64,000 bases of DNA from Rhynchopus sp. YZ270_cl-10 (Eukaryota > Euglenozoa > Diplonemea > Diplonemida > Diplonemidae): contig OZ037922.1 in NCBI GenBank assembly GCA_964035575.1, positions 62,001-126,000 on the forward strand. The letters are read 5' to 3'. The stretch's first letter is position 1. The number at the start of each line of letters is the position of its first letter. The translations under genes and the position numbers were made by a program. Under the pieces are notes generated by a model. That model was not told the DNA's origin and did no database searches. It worked only from the letters and a program-made list of their open reading frames with translations. Of this stretch, positions 7,771-18,150 are shown one piece after another.

Positions 7771-10583
7771 ATCCGGTCCCCAAGCCCCCCAAGCGCCACA
7801 GGAAGCGCCGCCTGCGCCCTTGCCAACTCCGGCAGCGCCCCATCCGGGTCATGCAGAAGCGCAGCCAGGCACCTGTCGATCAGGTCGTCAAAGGCCGTCA
7901 GGTACTCCGCGCACTGTGGGATCCCCCGCATGTAGAACACCATGCGGCAGTAGCCTTCGCAGTATCTCAGTACGTAGAAGGCTGCCTGGGAGTCCCCGAG
8001 GTCCACAAGGGCTTCCAGGTTGCGGCGGGAATCGTCCACCTTCTGGGCCATGTACTCCTCGCAGAAAGCCACAGACCCAATGGGGATGCCCAAGAAGTCG
8101 AACCCATCCACATCCAACAGCCGGAACCCGCCTTCACCCATGGCGTCCTGTCCACCCTCGTTCAACGTGAACCCCACGGCCTCGAGATCCTCCTTGGAGA
8201 CGCCACCAGTGGAGATGAGCTCACACTTGTTCGCGTTCACCTCCAACCCCAGTTCGGAGCTACGAGTGCACAGAACCTGGTACGCCTCAAAAACCGCCTT
8301 AGGGGACCCCCGCAGAGAGCCGTCATCGAGGTACCACAAAGTCCCATCCAGGCCTGGGTGCCCCTTCAGCTCTAGCGCCATCTGGTGGATGGTCAGGGAG
8401 AAGAGAAGCGGGCCCAAGGGATCTCCTTGTTGAGCTCCGCGCTGTGACCTTATGGTATCCCCACCATAAAACAGGCTGGAGGGCTCCAGGTAACACCATC
8501 GCACCCATGGGGCCAGCTCGGGGAGGTTCGCGTCGACCGCTCTTAGCATCGACAGGCGGTCTACGCAGTTGAACGCGTTACGGTAGTCAATTTTCAAAAT
8601 GACTTTACCTTTTCCGCGGTTGCGCACGGCGTACTGCGAGATAACATCAGTCGCCACTGCCGCCCCCCTTGCCGTTGCCACCCCCACCTGGTTCCCTCGA
8701 AGAAGAAGCGTCCTAGCAGGCACCCGCACTCGCGCCGACAGAATCTTTCCCACCAGTCTGCGGAGAGTGTCCCCAACCGCAATCGGTCGCACGTCCTCCT
8801 CCAGGCCCGGCCCCTTTGCAGGCTTCCGGAGAGCCACCAAGTTAGCGCCGGCGAAGAACTCAGCCACCTCCACTGGAGCATTTCCTCGTGCCAAAGACGT
8901 CAACACTGCGGCCAGCGCTGCCAAAGTGCCCTTAGCCCGCCTCTGTAGGCAAAGTGTACGAAGGTGCGCGCCCGTCACGTTCGAGGGACCCGCCGCCGAT
9001 GACTTCGGCATGCTCCGCAGGGCCTTCATCACCTCCACCACTGTCACCGGTGGGACCTCCTGAGGCTGGGGCCAATCCGCCTGCTCCAGGGCCTTGGAGT
9101 CGGCAGCGGCTGGGTGCTTCGTCTGAAGCTTTTCCAGCGTCGCCGGTGTCTGTGGGGCGAGGCCGTCGCTGGTAGCGCATGACATGGCCTGGCTCGGGAG
9201 TCCTGCTCTCGCTTTGGCGATGGTGCGCTTCCGTCTCCCTTCGTCAGTGTCTTCATCCGACCACCCCGAGGGCCTTGGCTTCCGCTCCTCTACCGTTTGC
9301 TCCCACAGGGCGACATACTGGCCAGCCTTCCAAGCCTCCAAGTCCTTCCCCCAGGTGCTCGTCAAACGTCGCTCCTGGTCCTTGCCCCCTCGTTCTGTCC
9401 GTGTCCGGTGCAACACTGTGAAGAACAGTGCAAGGCGCTTCCAGGCCACCTCGTCCTGGTACTCCAGGATGTCCATGAGGACCCTCAGGAAGAGCTCGCT
9501 GTACAGCTGTAGGTGTTTGTCTGGGCACCCGCCCTTCAGCTGGATCCTGGTGGTCCCCATGACTTCAAAGGAGGGGAGGTCATCCTGATCTGTCAGCATT
9601 CCTCGACTGGAGGGAGACGGAGCGGTGAAGCCTTCTTCGCCAAAGTGCACCGTACAGGTGTTGCAGACCTCCTTGCTCTGCGGCAATAGCATGTCGCACT
9701 GATCGTTCGCACAGCGCGACATGCCCAAGTGGCCCAACAGCTCGTCGGGGATGTACGCTCCATCCGCCTGGTGGCGACGCATATGCTGCAGCAAGCCCTT
9801 ACGAGACAGGCCCCCGACCGCATCACTCGAAGACAAAATTCCCGCTCTGCATCCATCAAAGGGGCAGAACACCCGATCCGCATTGATGTGCCCCAGCTTG
9901 GTAGCCAGGGGGGCGGTGGTGGTGGTGTTGGTGGGGATGATGCCATCCAAATGCGCTGTGTCCAGCACTGCCTGCCGAGCCTCCTTCCTCATCTTCTCTG
10001 CCATCCCCTCCTTGGTCTTCCCCACCTCCGGGACAAGCTCCACTGCCTCAAAGTGAGAGTCACAGAGAGCGATGACGACCGTGGGAAGTTTCGCTTGGAA
10101 GCTCTCCGCGTACGACTTGGCGACTCTTTTGCTACCAGGGGTGATGCGCACGAGGGGGTTCTCTTCCGACGCCTGCACCACCACGATGTTGATGCGGGAT
10201 GCTGTCGCGGTGAGCTGAAGCCCCAAGTGGTTGAGGTGGGCCTCGCCGGTCACACCATTGGCAAACTCCGTCATGGCCTCCTGCGACCCCAGCACCTGCA
10301 CCAGGCGGTTCGACACCTCCACTGCTGTGTCATACAGCTGCTTGCGCATTGCCCTCACGTCCGGCTGCGTGTCGTGGTCCCAGAGGTGTAGTGCCACATA
10401 ACCACAATCATTAGTAGACACGTTGGGGATGCGTTTAGCTCCAAACTTCGCCAGAGTCGCGTCCACAGACACCGCCTGCTCTGTATACGCAGGAGCGTTC
10501 ACGTTTGCGCACCCACCGGTCAACGCAAACGGGGACAAGCTTACCGGGTGCTCCGGATCAGCAGGAGAAGACAATAAAGACAA
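7725..10583 (-). CDS. LINE RT protein: OTU-like protease - zinc finger - reverse transcriptase
   Basis: 952 residues. The N-terminal OTU-like domain has Cys60 in TNDCGYVAL and His177 in CDSHFEAV. A Cys/His-rich zinc-finger region follows (about 230-320). The reverse transcriptase has KIDYRNAFN (Asp666), RGAQQGDPLGP (about 715) and YLDDG (751-755), then a thumb-like region with FYMRGIPQCAEY that matches FYMRAIGHACTH of LINE-1. The frame stops soon after the thumb, so no endonuclease is encoded in it. OTU domains in LINE proteins are known from several protist and plant families; their role is unsettled. The next ORF overlaps the 3' end by 46 bases in the -1 frame. Confidence 0.85.
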   Translation of the reverse strand: MSLLSSPADPEHPVSLSPFALTGGCANVNAPAYTEQAVSVDATLAKFGAKRIPNVSTNDCGYVALHLWDHDTQPDVRAMRKQLYDTAVEVSNRLVQVLGSQEAMTEFANGVTGEAHLNHLGLQLTATASRINIVVVQASEENPLVRITPGSKRVAKSYAESFQAKLPTVVIALCDSHFEAVELVPEVGKTKEGMAEKMRKEARQAVLDTAHLDGIIPTNTTTTAPLATKLGHINADRVFCPFDGCRAGILSSSDAVGGLSRKGLLQHMRRHQADGAYIPDELLGHLGMSRCANDQCDMLLPQSKEVCNTCTVHFGEEGFTAPSPSSRGMLTDQDDLPSFEVMGTTRIQLKGGCPDKHLQLYSELFLRVLMDILEYQDEVAWKRLALFFTVLHRTRTERGGKDQERRLTSTWGKDLEAWKAGQYVALWEQTVEERKPRPSGWSDEDTDEGRRKRTIAKARAGLPSQAMSCATSDGLAPQTPATLEKLQTKHPAAADSKALEQADWPQPQEVPPVTVVEVMKALRSMPKSSAAGPSNVTGAHLRTLCLQRRAKGTLAALAAVLTSLARGNAPVEVAEFFAGANLVALRKPAKGPGLEEDVRPIAVGDTLRRLVGKILSARVRVPARTLLLRGNQVGVATARGAAVATDVISQYAVRNRGKGKVILKIDYRNAFNCVDRLSMLRAVDANLPELAPWVRWCYLEPSSLFYGGDTIRSQRGAQQGDPLGPLLFSLTIHQMALELKGHPGLDGTLWYLDDGSLRGSPKAVFEAYQVLCTRSSELGLEVNANKCELISTGGVSKEDLEAVGFTLNEGGQDAMGEGGFRLLDVDGFDFLGIPIGSVAFCEEYMAQKVDDSRRNLEALVDLGDSQAAFYVLRYCEGYCRMVFYMRGIPQCAEYLTAFDDLIDRCLAALLHDPDGALPELARAQAALPVALGGLGDRIWPRFGALLATASRS

Positions 10584-11445
10584 TAAAATGAACAGGAAAT
10601 GGAAAAGGAAAAAGGAAATGGAAAAATGAAAAGGAAAAAATGATGACCAAAAATGGTCGGTGTTTCAAGTTTTGTATAAAAGGCGGGCGAAGAGTACGGT
10701 AGAGCCAACAGAGTTTTATACAAAACAAGAAACTGCATTATGTGTTTGTTTTTTATTCTTTTTGATCAATTTGAATACACAGGCGTCACACTTCTGGGGC
10801 AAAAAAAGGAAAAAAAGAAGACCTAATCCTCCTTACTTAAAAGAAGGGAAGGGAGAATAAAAAACACATTGCCTTTGCTTTGTTGTCTGCAGAATGGTTT
10901 GTTTTAGTGCCTCCCCTGGAAAAAGAAAAATGGATTCCACTTGGTAAAAATAGCACACCTGTTGAACACACGTCAGGCCAGGAACAGAAGAAAAGCAAAC
11001 GCTTCCACGAATGGAAGCAAAAGAAAAGTGTGGTGAAAAAACCCTTTTGGCCAAGGTGGTCTTGACTCTGTCTACAAACTTTGGGGATGAATGAAAAAAT
11101 GACACTGAATAAATAACAGAGAGTGGGCGGGTAAGCCACTTCTCCGAGCTAAACACAAAGTAAACACCCTCCACCCATCTGATCCCGCCCACAAACACAA
11201 ACAATCACGACAGAAACCAAGACAGGCAGAGGATGACCAGGGTAGGTTTTACTTGAACAGCGAACCTCTGCCTTGATACTTCACACGCTCAGCAGACGAG
11301 TTGCCACAACTCTCCAGACCTGCTGCAAAACAGGCCTGCACCTTTCACCGCATTTCGCTTCGTGCCCCTCATCTGGCGCACTACTGACGGGGGACGCCCC
11401 ATGTAGGCACATCGGTAGGATTTCGTCTTAACATAGTTTTTTGTG
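10584..11445. other. Spacer upstream of LINE-2; nothing recognised
   Basis: The part to about 11200 is AT-rich with A-runs. A GC-richer stretch at 11225-11430 has no open frame or RNA gene that I recognise. It may include the LINE-2 5' UTR. Confidence 0.4.
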
Positions 11446-11762
11446 TAAAAAAAAATGAACCCCTTTTAAAAAAAAATGAACCCCTTTTTTAAAAAAAAAT
11501 GAACCCCTTTTTAAAAAAAAATGAACCCCTTTTTTTAAAAAAAAATGAACCCCTTTTTAAAAAAAAATGAACCCCTTTTTAAAAAAAAATGAACCCCTTT
11601 TTTTTTTTTTTAAAAAAAATGAACCCCTTAAAAAAAAATGAACCCCTTTTAAAAAAAAATGAACCCCTTTTTTTAAAAAAAAATGAACCCCTTTTTTTAA
11701 AAAAAAATGAACCCCTTTTTTTTAAAAAAAAATGAACCCCTTTTTAAAAAAAAATGAACCCC
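11446..11762. repeat. Minisatellite, 14 copies of A(8-9)TGAACCCCT(n)
   Basis: Fourteen copies of the core ATGAACCCC are separated by A and T runs of varying length, giving units of about 20-33 bp. The core is invariant while the homopolymers vary, as expected from slippage. Confidence 0.95.
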
Positions 11763-11782
11763 AAAAACTAAGGTTTTTTAGG

Positions 11783-11842
11783 ATTTTCCGATGATGTAAC
11801 GTTTATCTGATTGATTTATCGTTTGATATACCTTGTGTGTCC
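11783..11842 (+). repeat. Shared ~57-bp block, inverted copy at 56764-56825
   Basis: This block, containing GTAACGTTTATCTGATTG, is found again about 45 kb away in inverted orientation with one visible mismatch. It lies 12 bp from the start of the 13-bp minisatellite, while its partner lies inside the 56.5-59.5 kb TIR element. Confidence 0.85.
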
Positions 11843-11854
11843 TTCTTCATGCAC

Positions 11855-13037
11855 TGCTGTGCAAGGATGCTGTGCAAGGATGCTGTGCAAGGATGCTGTG
11901 CAAGGATGCTGTGCAAGGATGCTGTGCAAGGATGCTGTGCAAGGATGCTGTGCAAGGATGCTGTGCAAGGATGCTGTGCAAGGATGCTGTGCAAGGATGC
12001 TGTGCAAGGATGCTGTGCAAGGATGCTGTGCAAGGATGCTGTGCAAGGATGCTGTGCAAGGATGCTGTGCAAGGATGCTGTGCAAGGATGCTGTGCAAGG
12101 ATGCTGTGCAAGGATGCTGTGCAAGGATGCTGTGCAAGGATGCTGTGCAAGGATGCTGTGCAAGGATGCTGTGCAAGGATGCTGTGCAAGGATGCTGTGC
12201 AAGGATGCTGTGCAAGGATGCTGTGCAAGGATGCTGTGCAAGGATGCTGTGCAAGGATGCTGTGCAAGGATGCTGTGCAAGGATGCTGTGCAAGGATGCT
12301 GTGCAAGGATGCTGTGCAAGGATGCTGTGCAAGGATGCTGTGCAAGGATGCTGTGCAAGGATGCTGTGCAAGGATGCTGTGCAAGGATGCTGTGCAAGGA
12401 TGCTGTGCAAGGATGCTGTGCAAGGATGCTGTGCAAGGATGCTGTGCAAGGATGCTGTGCAAGGATGCTGTGCAAGGATGCTGTGCAAGGATGCTGTGCA
12501 AGGATGCTGTGCAAGGATGCTGTGCAAGGATGCTGTGCAAGGATGCTGTGCAAGGATGCTGTGCAAGGATGCTGTGCAAGGATGCTGTGCAAGGATGCTG
12601 TGCAAGGATGCTGTGCAAGGATGCTGTGCAAGGATGCTGTGCAAGGATGCTGTGCAAGGATGCTGTGCAAGGATGCTGTGCAAGGATGCTGTGCAAGGAT
12701 GCTGTGCAAGGATGCTGTGCAAGGATGCTGTGCAAGGATGCTGTGCAAGGATGCTGTGCAAGGATGCTGTGCAAGGATGCTGTGCAAGGATGCTGTGCAA
12801 GGATGCTGTGCAAGGATGCTGTGCAAGGATGCTGTGCAAGGATGCTGTGCAAGGATGCTGTGCAAGGATGCTGTGCAAGGATGCTGTGCAAGGATGCTGT
12901 GCAAGGATGCTGTGCAAGGATGCTGTGCAAGGATGCTGTGCAAGGATGCTGTGCAAGGATGCTGTGCAAGGATGCTGTGCAAGGATGCTGTGCAAGGATG
13001 CTGTGCAAGGATGCTGTGCAAGGATGCTGTGCAAGGA
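11855..13037. repeat. Minisatellite: exactly 91 copies of 13-bp TGCTGTGCAAGGA
   Basis: 1,183 bp, 91 units of 13 bp, with no variant unit noticed. Because 13 is not a multiple of 3, each frame reads the same 13-residue cycle, and all six frames are free of stops. The long open frames here are a by-product of the repeat, not evidence of a gene. Confidence 0.97.
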
Positions 13038-13039
13038 AG

Positions 13040-14150
13040 ACTGATGCACATGTGCTTGTAGCTGTGGAGAACAATCACAGACTTGTCCAGCTTCCTGCTC
13101 ACATCCAATGCAGTGTCTTCATCACCACCAAGGCAAGACTTGAACTCATAGTCACCAGCCTTCGCACCTTTTGCTGCACCCGTGCGACCTGATGGTGGAT
13201 GAACGGATCATCCCTCCTCGGTCCCCAAGTTCAGCACACGCAGACAGTCGCTAGAGTTCATGCTGATCATGGCAAAGCCCCCCGTCTGTCATCAGTGCTA
13301 AACTGTCAGGTTGTGAGGAACGACTTCCATCGCCTCAAAGCTATCGACTCGTACTGTTTCGCCTGCATGCTTGACGTCCCCCTCCACAGCAACGGAGCCA
13401 AGAGACGCACCACTCCAATCAAAGAGTGATGCGTCTTCGAACAACCTCACCGCAGCCAAACATACCACCGCAGCAACCTGACCGCTCTGTGGTCACATCC
13501 CACAGACGTATGTGGCTGTCGCCTTGGCTGCTGGAGGAGGTTAGCACCCACCCACCACAGTGCGACACTGCTATGTGACAGCACCGCTCATGCGAGAGAG
13601 AGCGGAGCAAACGTCAGGTTTCGTCAGAGACGCCATCTTCGCCCTTCGAGACAACAACACTGCCACAGGAGAACACTGAGTGCGAGGAGCCATCGACTTT
13701 CCGCAAAGGATCGACCGCAAAGATCACCTCCCCACCCGGAAGTGCAACCTCGAGAATCCTTCACACGGCAGATAGCAGCGTGTCTTGCACTGCGAGATGG
13801 CAGGCTGACCGCGCACAATATGGGGCGCTTTGAATTCAAAGGTTTCTGTGTCGAAGCAACAACATTCGCACTCATGATGCAGAGCGTTCCACAACGCGAC
13901 AGCAAGAGCATTTCGTCCCTCGACGACTTCTCTAATTTGTACTCAGCAGGACACTTGATGACGGCAAAGCGACGGGCAAGCACCCCTGCACCAAACGCAG
14001 TGTCCTGCAGACGGCACGTCCCCTCCACCTGCACCTGTGCGCATCTCGACAGACGAGACGGCAAGCGCCGTGCACGCAACCTCCTTTGCTGCTGCAGCAT
14101 TCGCCTCGCATGGCACCTCCATTGTTTAGTTTTCTTCTGGTTCCACCTCT
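13040..14150 (-). pseudogene. Possible decayed coding region, unidentified
   Basis: GC content rises to that of the genes nearby. Short minus-strand frames carry protein-like, mutually similar stretches (for example VEGTCRLQDTAFGAGVLARR, VEGDVKHAGETVRVDS), interrupted by stops and frame changes. They could be remnants of a repetitive surface protein. I do not recognise a family. The region abuts the 91-copy minisatellite. Confidence 0.3.
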
Positions 14151-16292
14151 GTTAGAAGGGTGTGGGTTGTTTTGCATTGTTTTGTTTTGGTTGGTGTTGT
14201 GATATTGATTAAGTGGTGGTTTACGGGTTTGCGGAGCAGTGACATGGGTACTGCAGAGAGAAAATCAGGAGAAAACGCACGACGGCCAGAGTTAAGACTA
14301 AAAAAACACAACGCTTTGTTTTGGATTTGTTATGGTGTTGAACCTCTTTTTTATTGATGATGGAAAGGAGTGATAGCTTATGTCGCGGGATATGCGAAAT
14401 TAAGGGAGGGATGAGGAGTCCCGAGGGACCCCAAAAAAAAAACGAAAAATGAAAATCAAGAAAAGGAACAGCAACGGTGAGTGAGTAGAGAATAATTTAT
14501 GGTAACTTTGTGAGGGGTGGAAAGAATGAATTACTGAAAATTCTTTCGGGGATATGGGGAGAGTGTAAAAAAAAAGGGGGGATACACCCCTTTTGTCGGC
14601 GAGGCAAAACGATAAATCTGTCTGCTTTCTCTTCCTAAAAGGAAGCATAAGAGGGTACCAAAACAACGGAGGTGAAGCGCTCGTGCGCCTCGTCACCTCA
14701 ATAAATTGAGCTCACAAAAATGTTGTTCTCAGGAGGAGGCATATCTGTGTAAATTGTCATTAGATTAATGGAACTCTTTTTGTTTTTGGACTCCTCAAAC
14801 ACTTTTTTTTTTGAAGAAGGAAAAGCAGAACAAAATTTGAAGTGAATGTGTCCCCCTTGGAGACACAAAAAAAAATATCAAATGTACGTTCAAAGGTTGA
14901 CACAACATTGAGAGGAAGGGGTCAAACACTCTTCAGCTCAACAATGTAATAATATATCAGCCAAAAAGATTGACTGCATATTGCGCGTCAATAAAAAAAA
15001 TATATATTTTGGACACCTTTCAGTTAGGGATTAGGGGGAGGGAAAGTGAGAGTGGAAACTAGATGCACGCATGCATACTGGGGGAAGAAGCAATGTAAAA
15101 ATTGTAAAATGGGTTATTTCAAGTCAATAATTGGGGAGGACACAAGGGGCAGCAAACATACACACATGGGCACCTCTTTTGGAGCTACCCACTGTTGCTT
15201 TCAAATAAACACACACACACACACTAAAGAATAGATCGAAGGCACTGATACAACGGAAACTGTCACTCACCGGAAACCAGAGGACATCCACTCATCGTCA
15301 AACTGGCGTCGTGAGCATCTCCATAAGGTACGCGCCTTTTCACTTTCCACACGTGTTGGGCATTGCTTGCCCTACCCCTTTTTGAAGGGGATTTGAAAAG
15401 AAAGAAGAAAAAAAATCTGTTTGCTGCCACCTTGGGGTTCGTCCACCATTCATTGATTTTTTATACTTCTTGATTTTGCTATTTTCTTTTTCTCTGCTGT
15501 CTTGTACACAGTTTGCTGTTATTCGTTGATAACTTTGTTGGATAGTGTGGCATTTCCTTACTTTCCCTAAATGAAAAACAGGTTTCTGCAAACTACAGCC
15601 TTCGACAATAAGCTGAGGAGGCCACAGGCACTCCGTCACATTTGATCTCTGATCTGGCATTCTTCTTGTCTTAAAAAAAGTACAAATTCGTTCGAAAAAA
15701 AAAAGTAGAATCAGTCAAAAATATCAGCAAAATAGCTTCAGAAAAAATGGTTTACGTTTTCATTCTTCATGTGCTTAAAGTTGGATACGTCTCATGGCAA
15801 GACGAGAGGGTTGTGGGAACCTCTGCCGCAAATTGCAAGCTGGTCCAGAGGTCCTTGGACATCTCTGCCAGCAAACAGCATTGCGAACACAGTTGCTTTT
15901 TCCCCTTTTGAAGAGAGCACACAAAAGTTTCATTTTCATTCAAAAAAAAAGGAAGAAAAAAGCTAGGCTCTGTACAAAAAAAAATATATTGACTTTGAAA
16001 TACAAAGCCCTCTCCTGACAGTGTACCTGTAGTCTGTCGAAAAATAAAAGAGAGAAACGTTGGATCTTAACAGAGAACCTCTTCTTTTGTGTGTCAATTA
16101 AAGTTAAAATTTGACAGTGTTGATGGGGGGGGACGGGGGGGATTTTTGCGCACATCACATTTTTGTTCTGTGAAGATCTTTTGTGAGAGAAATAAAAAGA
16201 TAACAGCTCAAAAAGTAAAATTTGACAGTGTTAGCCTCGCAGACGCACTGAAAGGCAAAAACAAAACAAAAAACAAAAAAGAACCTGAAGAC
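14151..16292. other. AT-rich spacer, no gene seen
   Basis: Contains A- and T-runs, a short CA microsatellite near 15210 and one family D repeat (15989-16030). No frame longer than about 100 codons and no recognised RNA. Confidence 0.6.
15989..16030 (+). repeat. Family D dispersed repeat, copy 1 (partial)
   Basis: Matches the family core TTGACTTGAAATACAAAGC...TGACAGTGTACC. Other copies: 22866-22946, 32471-32504, 40021-40118, 48457-48500, 51669-51800, 52985-53075 and 53567-53605, all in the same orientation. Confidence 0.75.
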
Positions 16293-16557
16293 CCGTTACT
16301 GGGGGGGGCCGAATATAAGAAAGGGGTCGAATATAAGAAAGGGTTGGAAAATGGCGTTTTTCATTTCTTTTTACCTCTAATATAAGAAAGGGGTATCTTA
16401 TATTAAACTTTTAGCTTTATCTAAACCCATGTACAGAAGAATTTTTAACTTCTGCTCATTTCCAGAAATCGTGCGACCCCGCAATTAAAAGATATCGACT
16501 CGGAAATCCATCCCCGCAGGGTTTTAATTTTTTTTTTAAATTTCGGTGGGTCGCATT

Positions 16558-17251
16558 CAGGCGTTATGCTAACCATCGTTCCATCGTCCCTTGAACTGTA
16601 CTGTAGGGTGTGTCACAGATGCAGAGACCCTGGGGGCTCAAGGGCCCACCGTGGGAGACCAGAATGCGACTCAATTGGTCAAAGGAAAAGGAAACATGCA
16701 GCGTGGCGAAAGAATAAAAGTAGCGTACCGTGTGCCTGCGGCGCAGCTTGCAGCCCACCCTTCCCATGACATAGTTTGGCTGTAAAAGTGTGCAATTTTA
16801 AGCGCATTTTTTTGAAATGTTGCGTACCGTGGCTTCGCCAGAAACTTTCGTTTTAGCAAAATATGGAAGTAAAATTTACGGTAACTGTTGATAATTACCA
16901 ACGACAGTGCCGTTTTATAGCAACATTTTTTTAGAAATGTTGCGTACCGTGGCTTCGCCAGGAACTGGATGCCATGACCGCCGCTTCTTTTATAGATGTA
17001 CTGAGGTTACTGATAAGAGGCTGACACCCACTACGGCTTGTGGTTCACCCTCCCCACCTGCCTTTCACGATTTTGTGCATCAGAGGGGAGAAAGAGCCTC
17101 ATCTTCTTGTACTGACAGGGAGTCGCGCGCGCGAAGCGCGCGCAGCGACCGCTTTTGCGGGGGGAAAGCTCGGGACCCCTTTTGCCCTCTTTTTTTTTCT
17201 CCCCCATCGTTCCCCCCATTTAGGAACCCGGCCGAGTTAGCATAATGCCTG
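16558..17251. mobile_element. Non-autonomous hAT-type element, 8-bp target duplication GTCGCATT
   Basis: TIRs CAGGCGTTATGCTAAC and its inverse, with one mismatch in 16, are flanked by exact 8-bp duplications GTCGCATT at 16550-16557 and 17252-17259. An 8-bp duplication with ends starting CAGG is the hAT signature. Inside are two direct copies of a ~40-bp segment containing GTTGCGTACCGTGGCTTCG (near 16818 and 16937) and a GC palindrome at 17122-17149. No transposase is encoded. Confidence 0.88.
17122..17149. repeat. GC-rich perfect-type palindrome inside the hAT element
   Basis: GTCGC then alternating GC, a 2-base AA centre, and the inverse. It could form a strong hairpin or cruciform. Confidence 0.8.
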
Positions 17252-17632
17252 GTCGCATTCATGCAATTCATTTTCGACTTTTTGGGATTCACCAATCTGG
17301 AGTTCCAAAAAAATTTTATTTTTATTTCTTTGCATTCCGCTGCTCAAAATCTTTCAATTGCGGGGTCGGACAATATTTTTTGACGATCAGTTTTTTGTTC
17401 AACGAACCTTGGGAGAAAAGTCCCGGTGGGTCAGTTATTGACTGATATATGTTTTGGCGTGCAGGGGGTTAAGGAGGCTTCAGTGCAAGCGATGAGTACA
17501 TTCACTTTCTATTACATGTTGCAAATGCAGCTGTAATCACTGTGCATCACCATACAATGAAACAAGCAAATACCGTCACCCTCCACTCTCACAAGACCCA
17601 TTACCTTGTTAAGCTTCCACCCCCGACGAAGT

Positions 17633-18150
17633 GACCCCACTACTGGACGGACGGATTCCAAAAATGCAAATTCCGGTGTTTTTTGGACGATGGGGTGGCG
17701 ACAAGGGGGGTAGGAACCCGCAAACGGGCAGTAACGAAAAATCACAAAGAATCATTTTTCTTCTTTGTGATTCTTTGCGACAGGTCGTGATGTTTTGTGA
17801 TTTTTTGAGATTTTTTGCGATCGGCATATTTTGAGATGAGCTTTTTTTGTCCCACTCTGGGTGGGTCGTTAGCAGGGGTACTGTACTGTACTGTACTGTA
17901 CTGTACTGTACTGTACTGTACTGTACTGTACTGTACTGTACTGTACTGTACTGTACTGTACTGTACTGTACTGTACTGTACTGTACTGTACTGTACTGTA
18001 CTGATGAAAAACTATGAAAACTATGTATACTGTGTATACTGTGTATACTGTGTATACTGAGGAAATTGACCAAAAACGAGAACTTGTCCATTTCTGCAGA
18101 TTGACCCCACCACTGGACGGACGGATTCCGGAAATGCAAATGCCGGCGTT
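17633..18150. repeat. Direct ~48-bp repeats flanking the microsatellite
   Basis: 17633-17680 and 18103-18150 share GACCCCAC, ACTGGACGGACGGATTCC and ATGCAAAT with a few differences. The (TACTG)n array lies between them. Confidence 0.8.
17879..18003. repeat. Microsatellite (TACTG)25, followed by a short TGTATACTG array
   Basis: 125 bp of a perfect 5-bp unit, 25 copies. A 9-bp unit repeats about four times at 18022-18060. Confidence 0.97.

Larger units (their letters stand above)
5065..10583 (-). mobile_element. LINE-2 of this window: two-ORF non-LTR retrotransposon with OTU and RT
   Basis: The element holds an RT ORF, a second ORF in the -1 frame, a GC-poor ~1-kb 3' untranslated stretch (5135-6126), a hairpin-forming 3' tail motif (5085-5134) and a run of 20 A (5065-5084). 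The 3' boundary at the A-run is inferred. The 5' boundary upstream of 10583 is not clear. The RT, OTU and zinc-finger regions align by eye with LINE-1, so the two are related but distinct families. Confidence 0.65.
16472..17371. repeat. Inner inverted-repeat pair (CGACCCCGCAATT) around the hAT element
   Basis: About 20 bp at 16472-16492 and its inverted partner at 17349-17371 enclose the hAT element. Without the hAT insert and its duplicated target the unit would be only about 190 bp. It may be a small inverted-repeat element or a subterminal part of the outer transposon. Confidence 0.5.

Noticed and set aside
1-10583. LTR retroelement or Polinton-like element, because protease and RT occur together
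   Set aside because: No LTRs, integrase or capsid-type genes. RT motifs, the REL domain and a poly(A) tail indicate non-LTR LINEs, and the protease motifs are OTU-like.
11446-13037. CRISPR array
   Set aside because: Units are contiguous with no unique spacers, and the genome is eukaryotic.
11803-13192. Six long open frames, three per strand, of 400-450 codons
   Set aside because: They are all the 13-bp minisatellite read in different frames, with the same 13-residue cycle. No start context or homology.
17884-18139. Minus-strand frame with HSIHSIHS and YSTVQ repeats
   Set aside because: Product of the (TACTG)n and 9-bp microsatellites.
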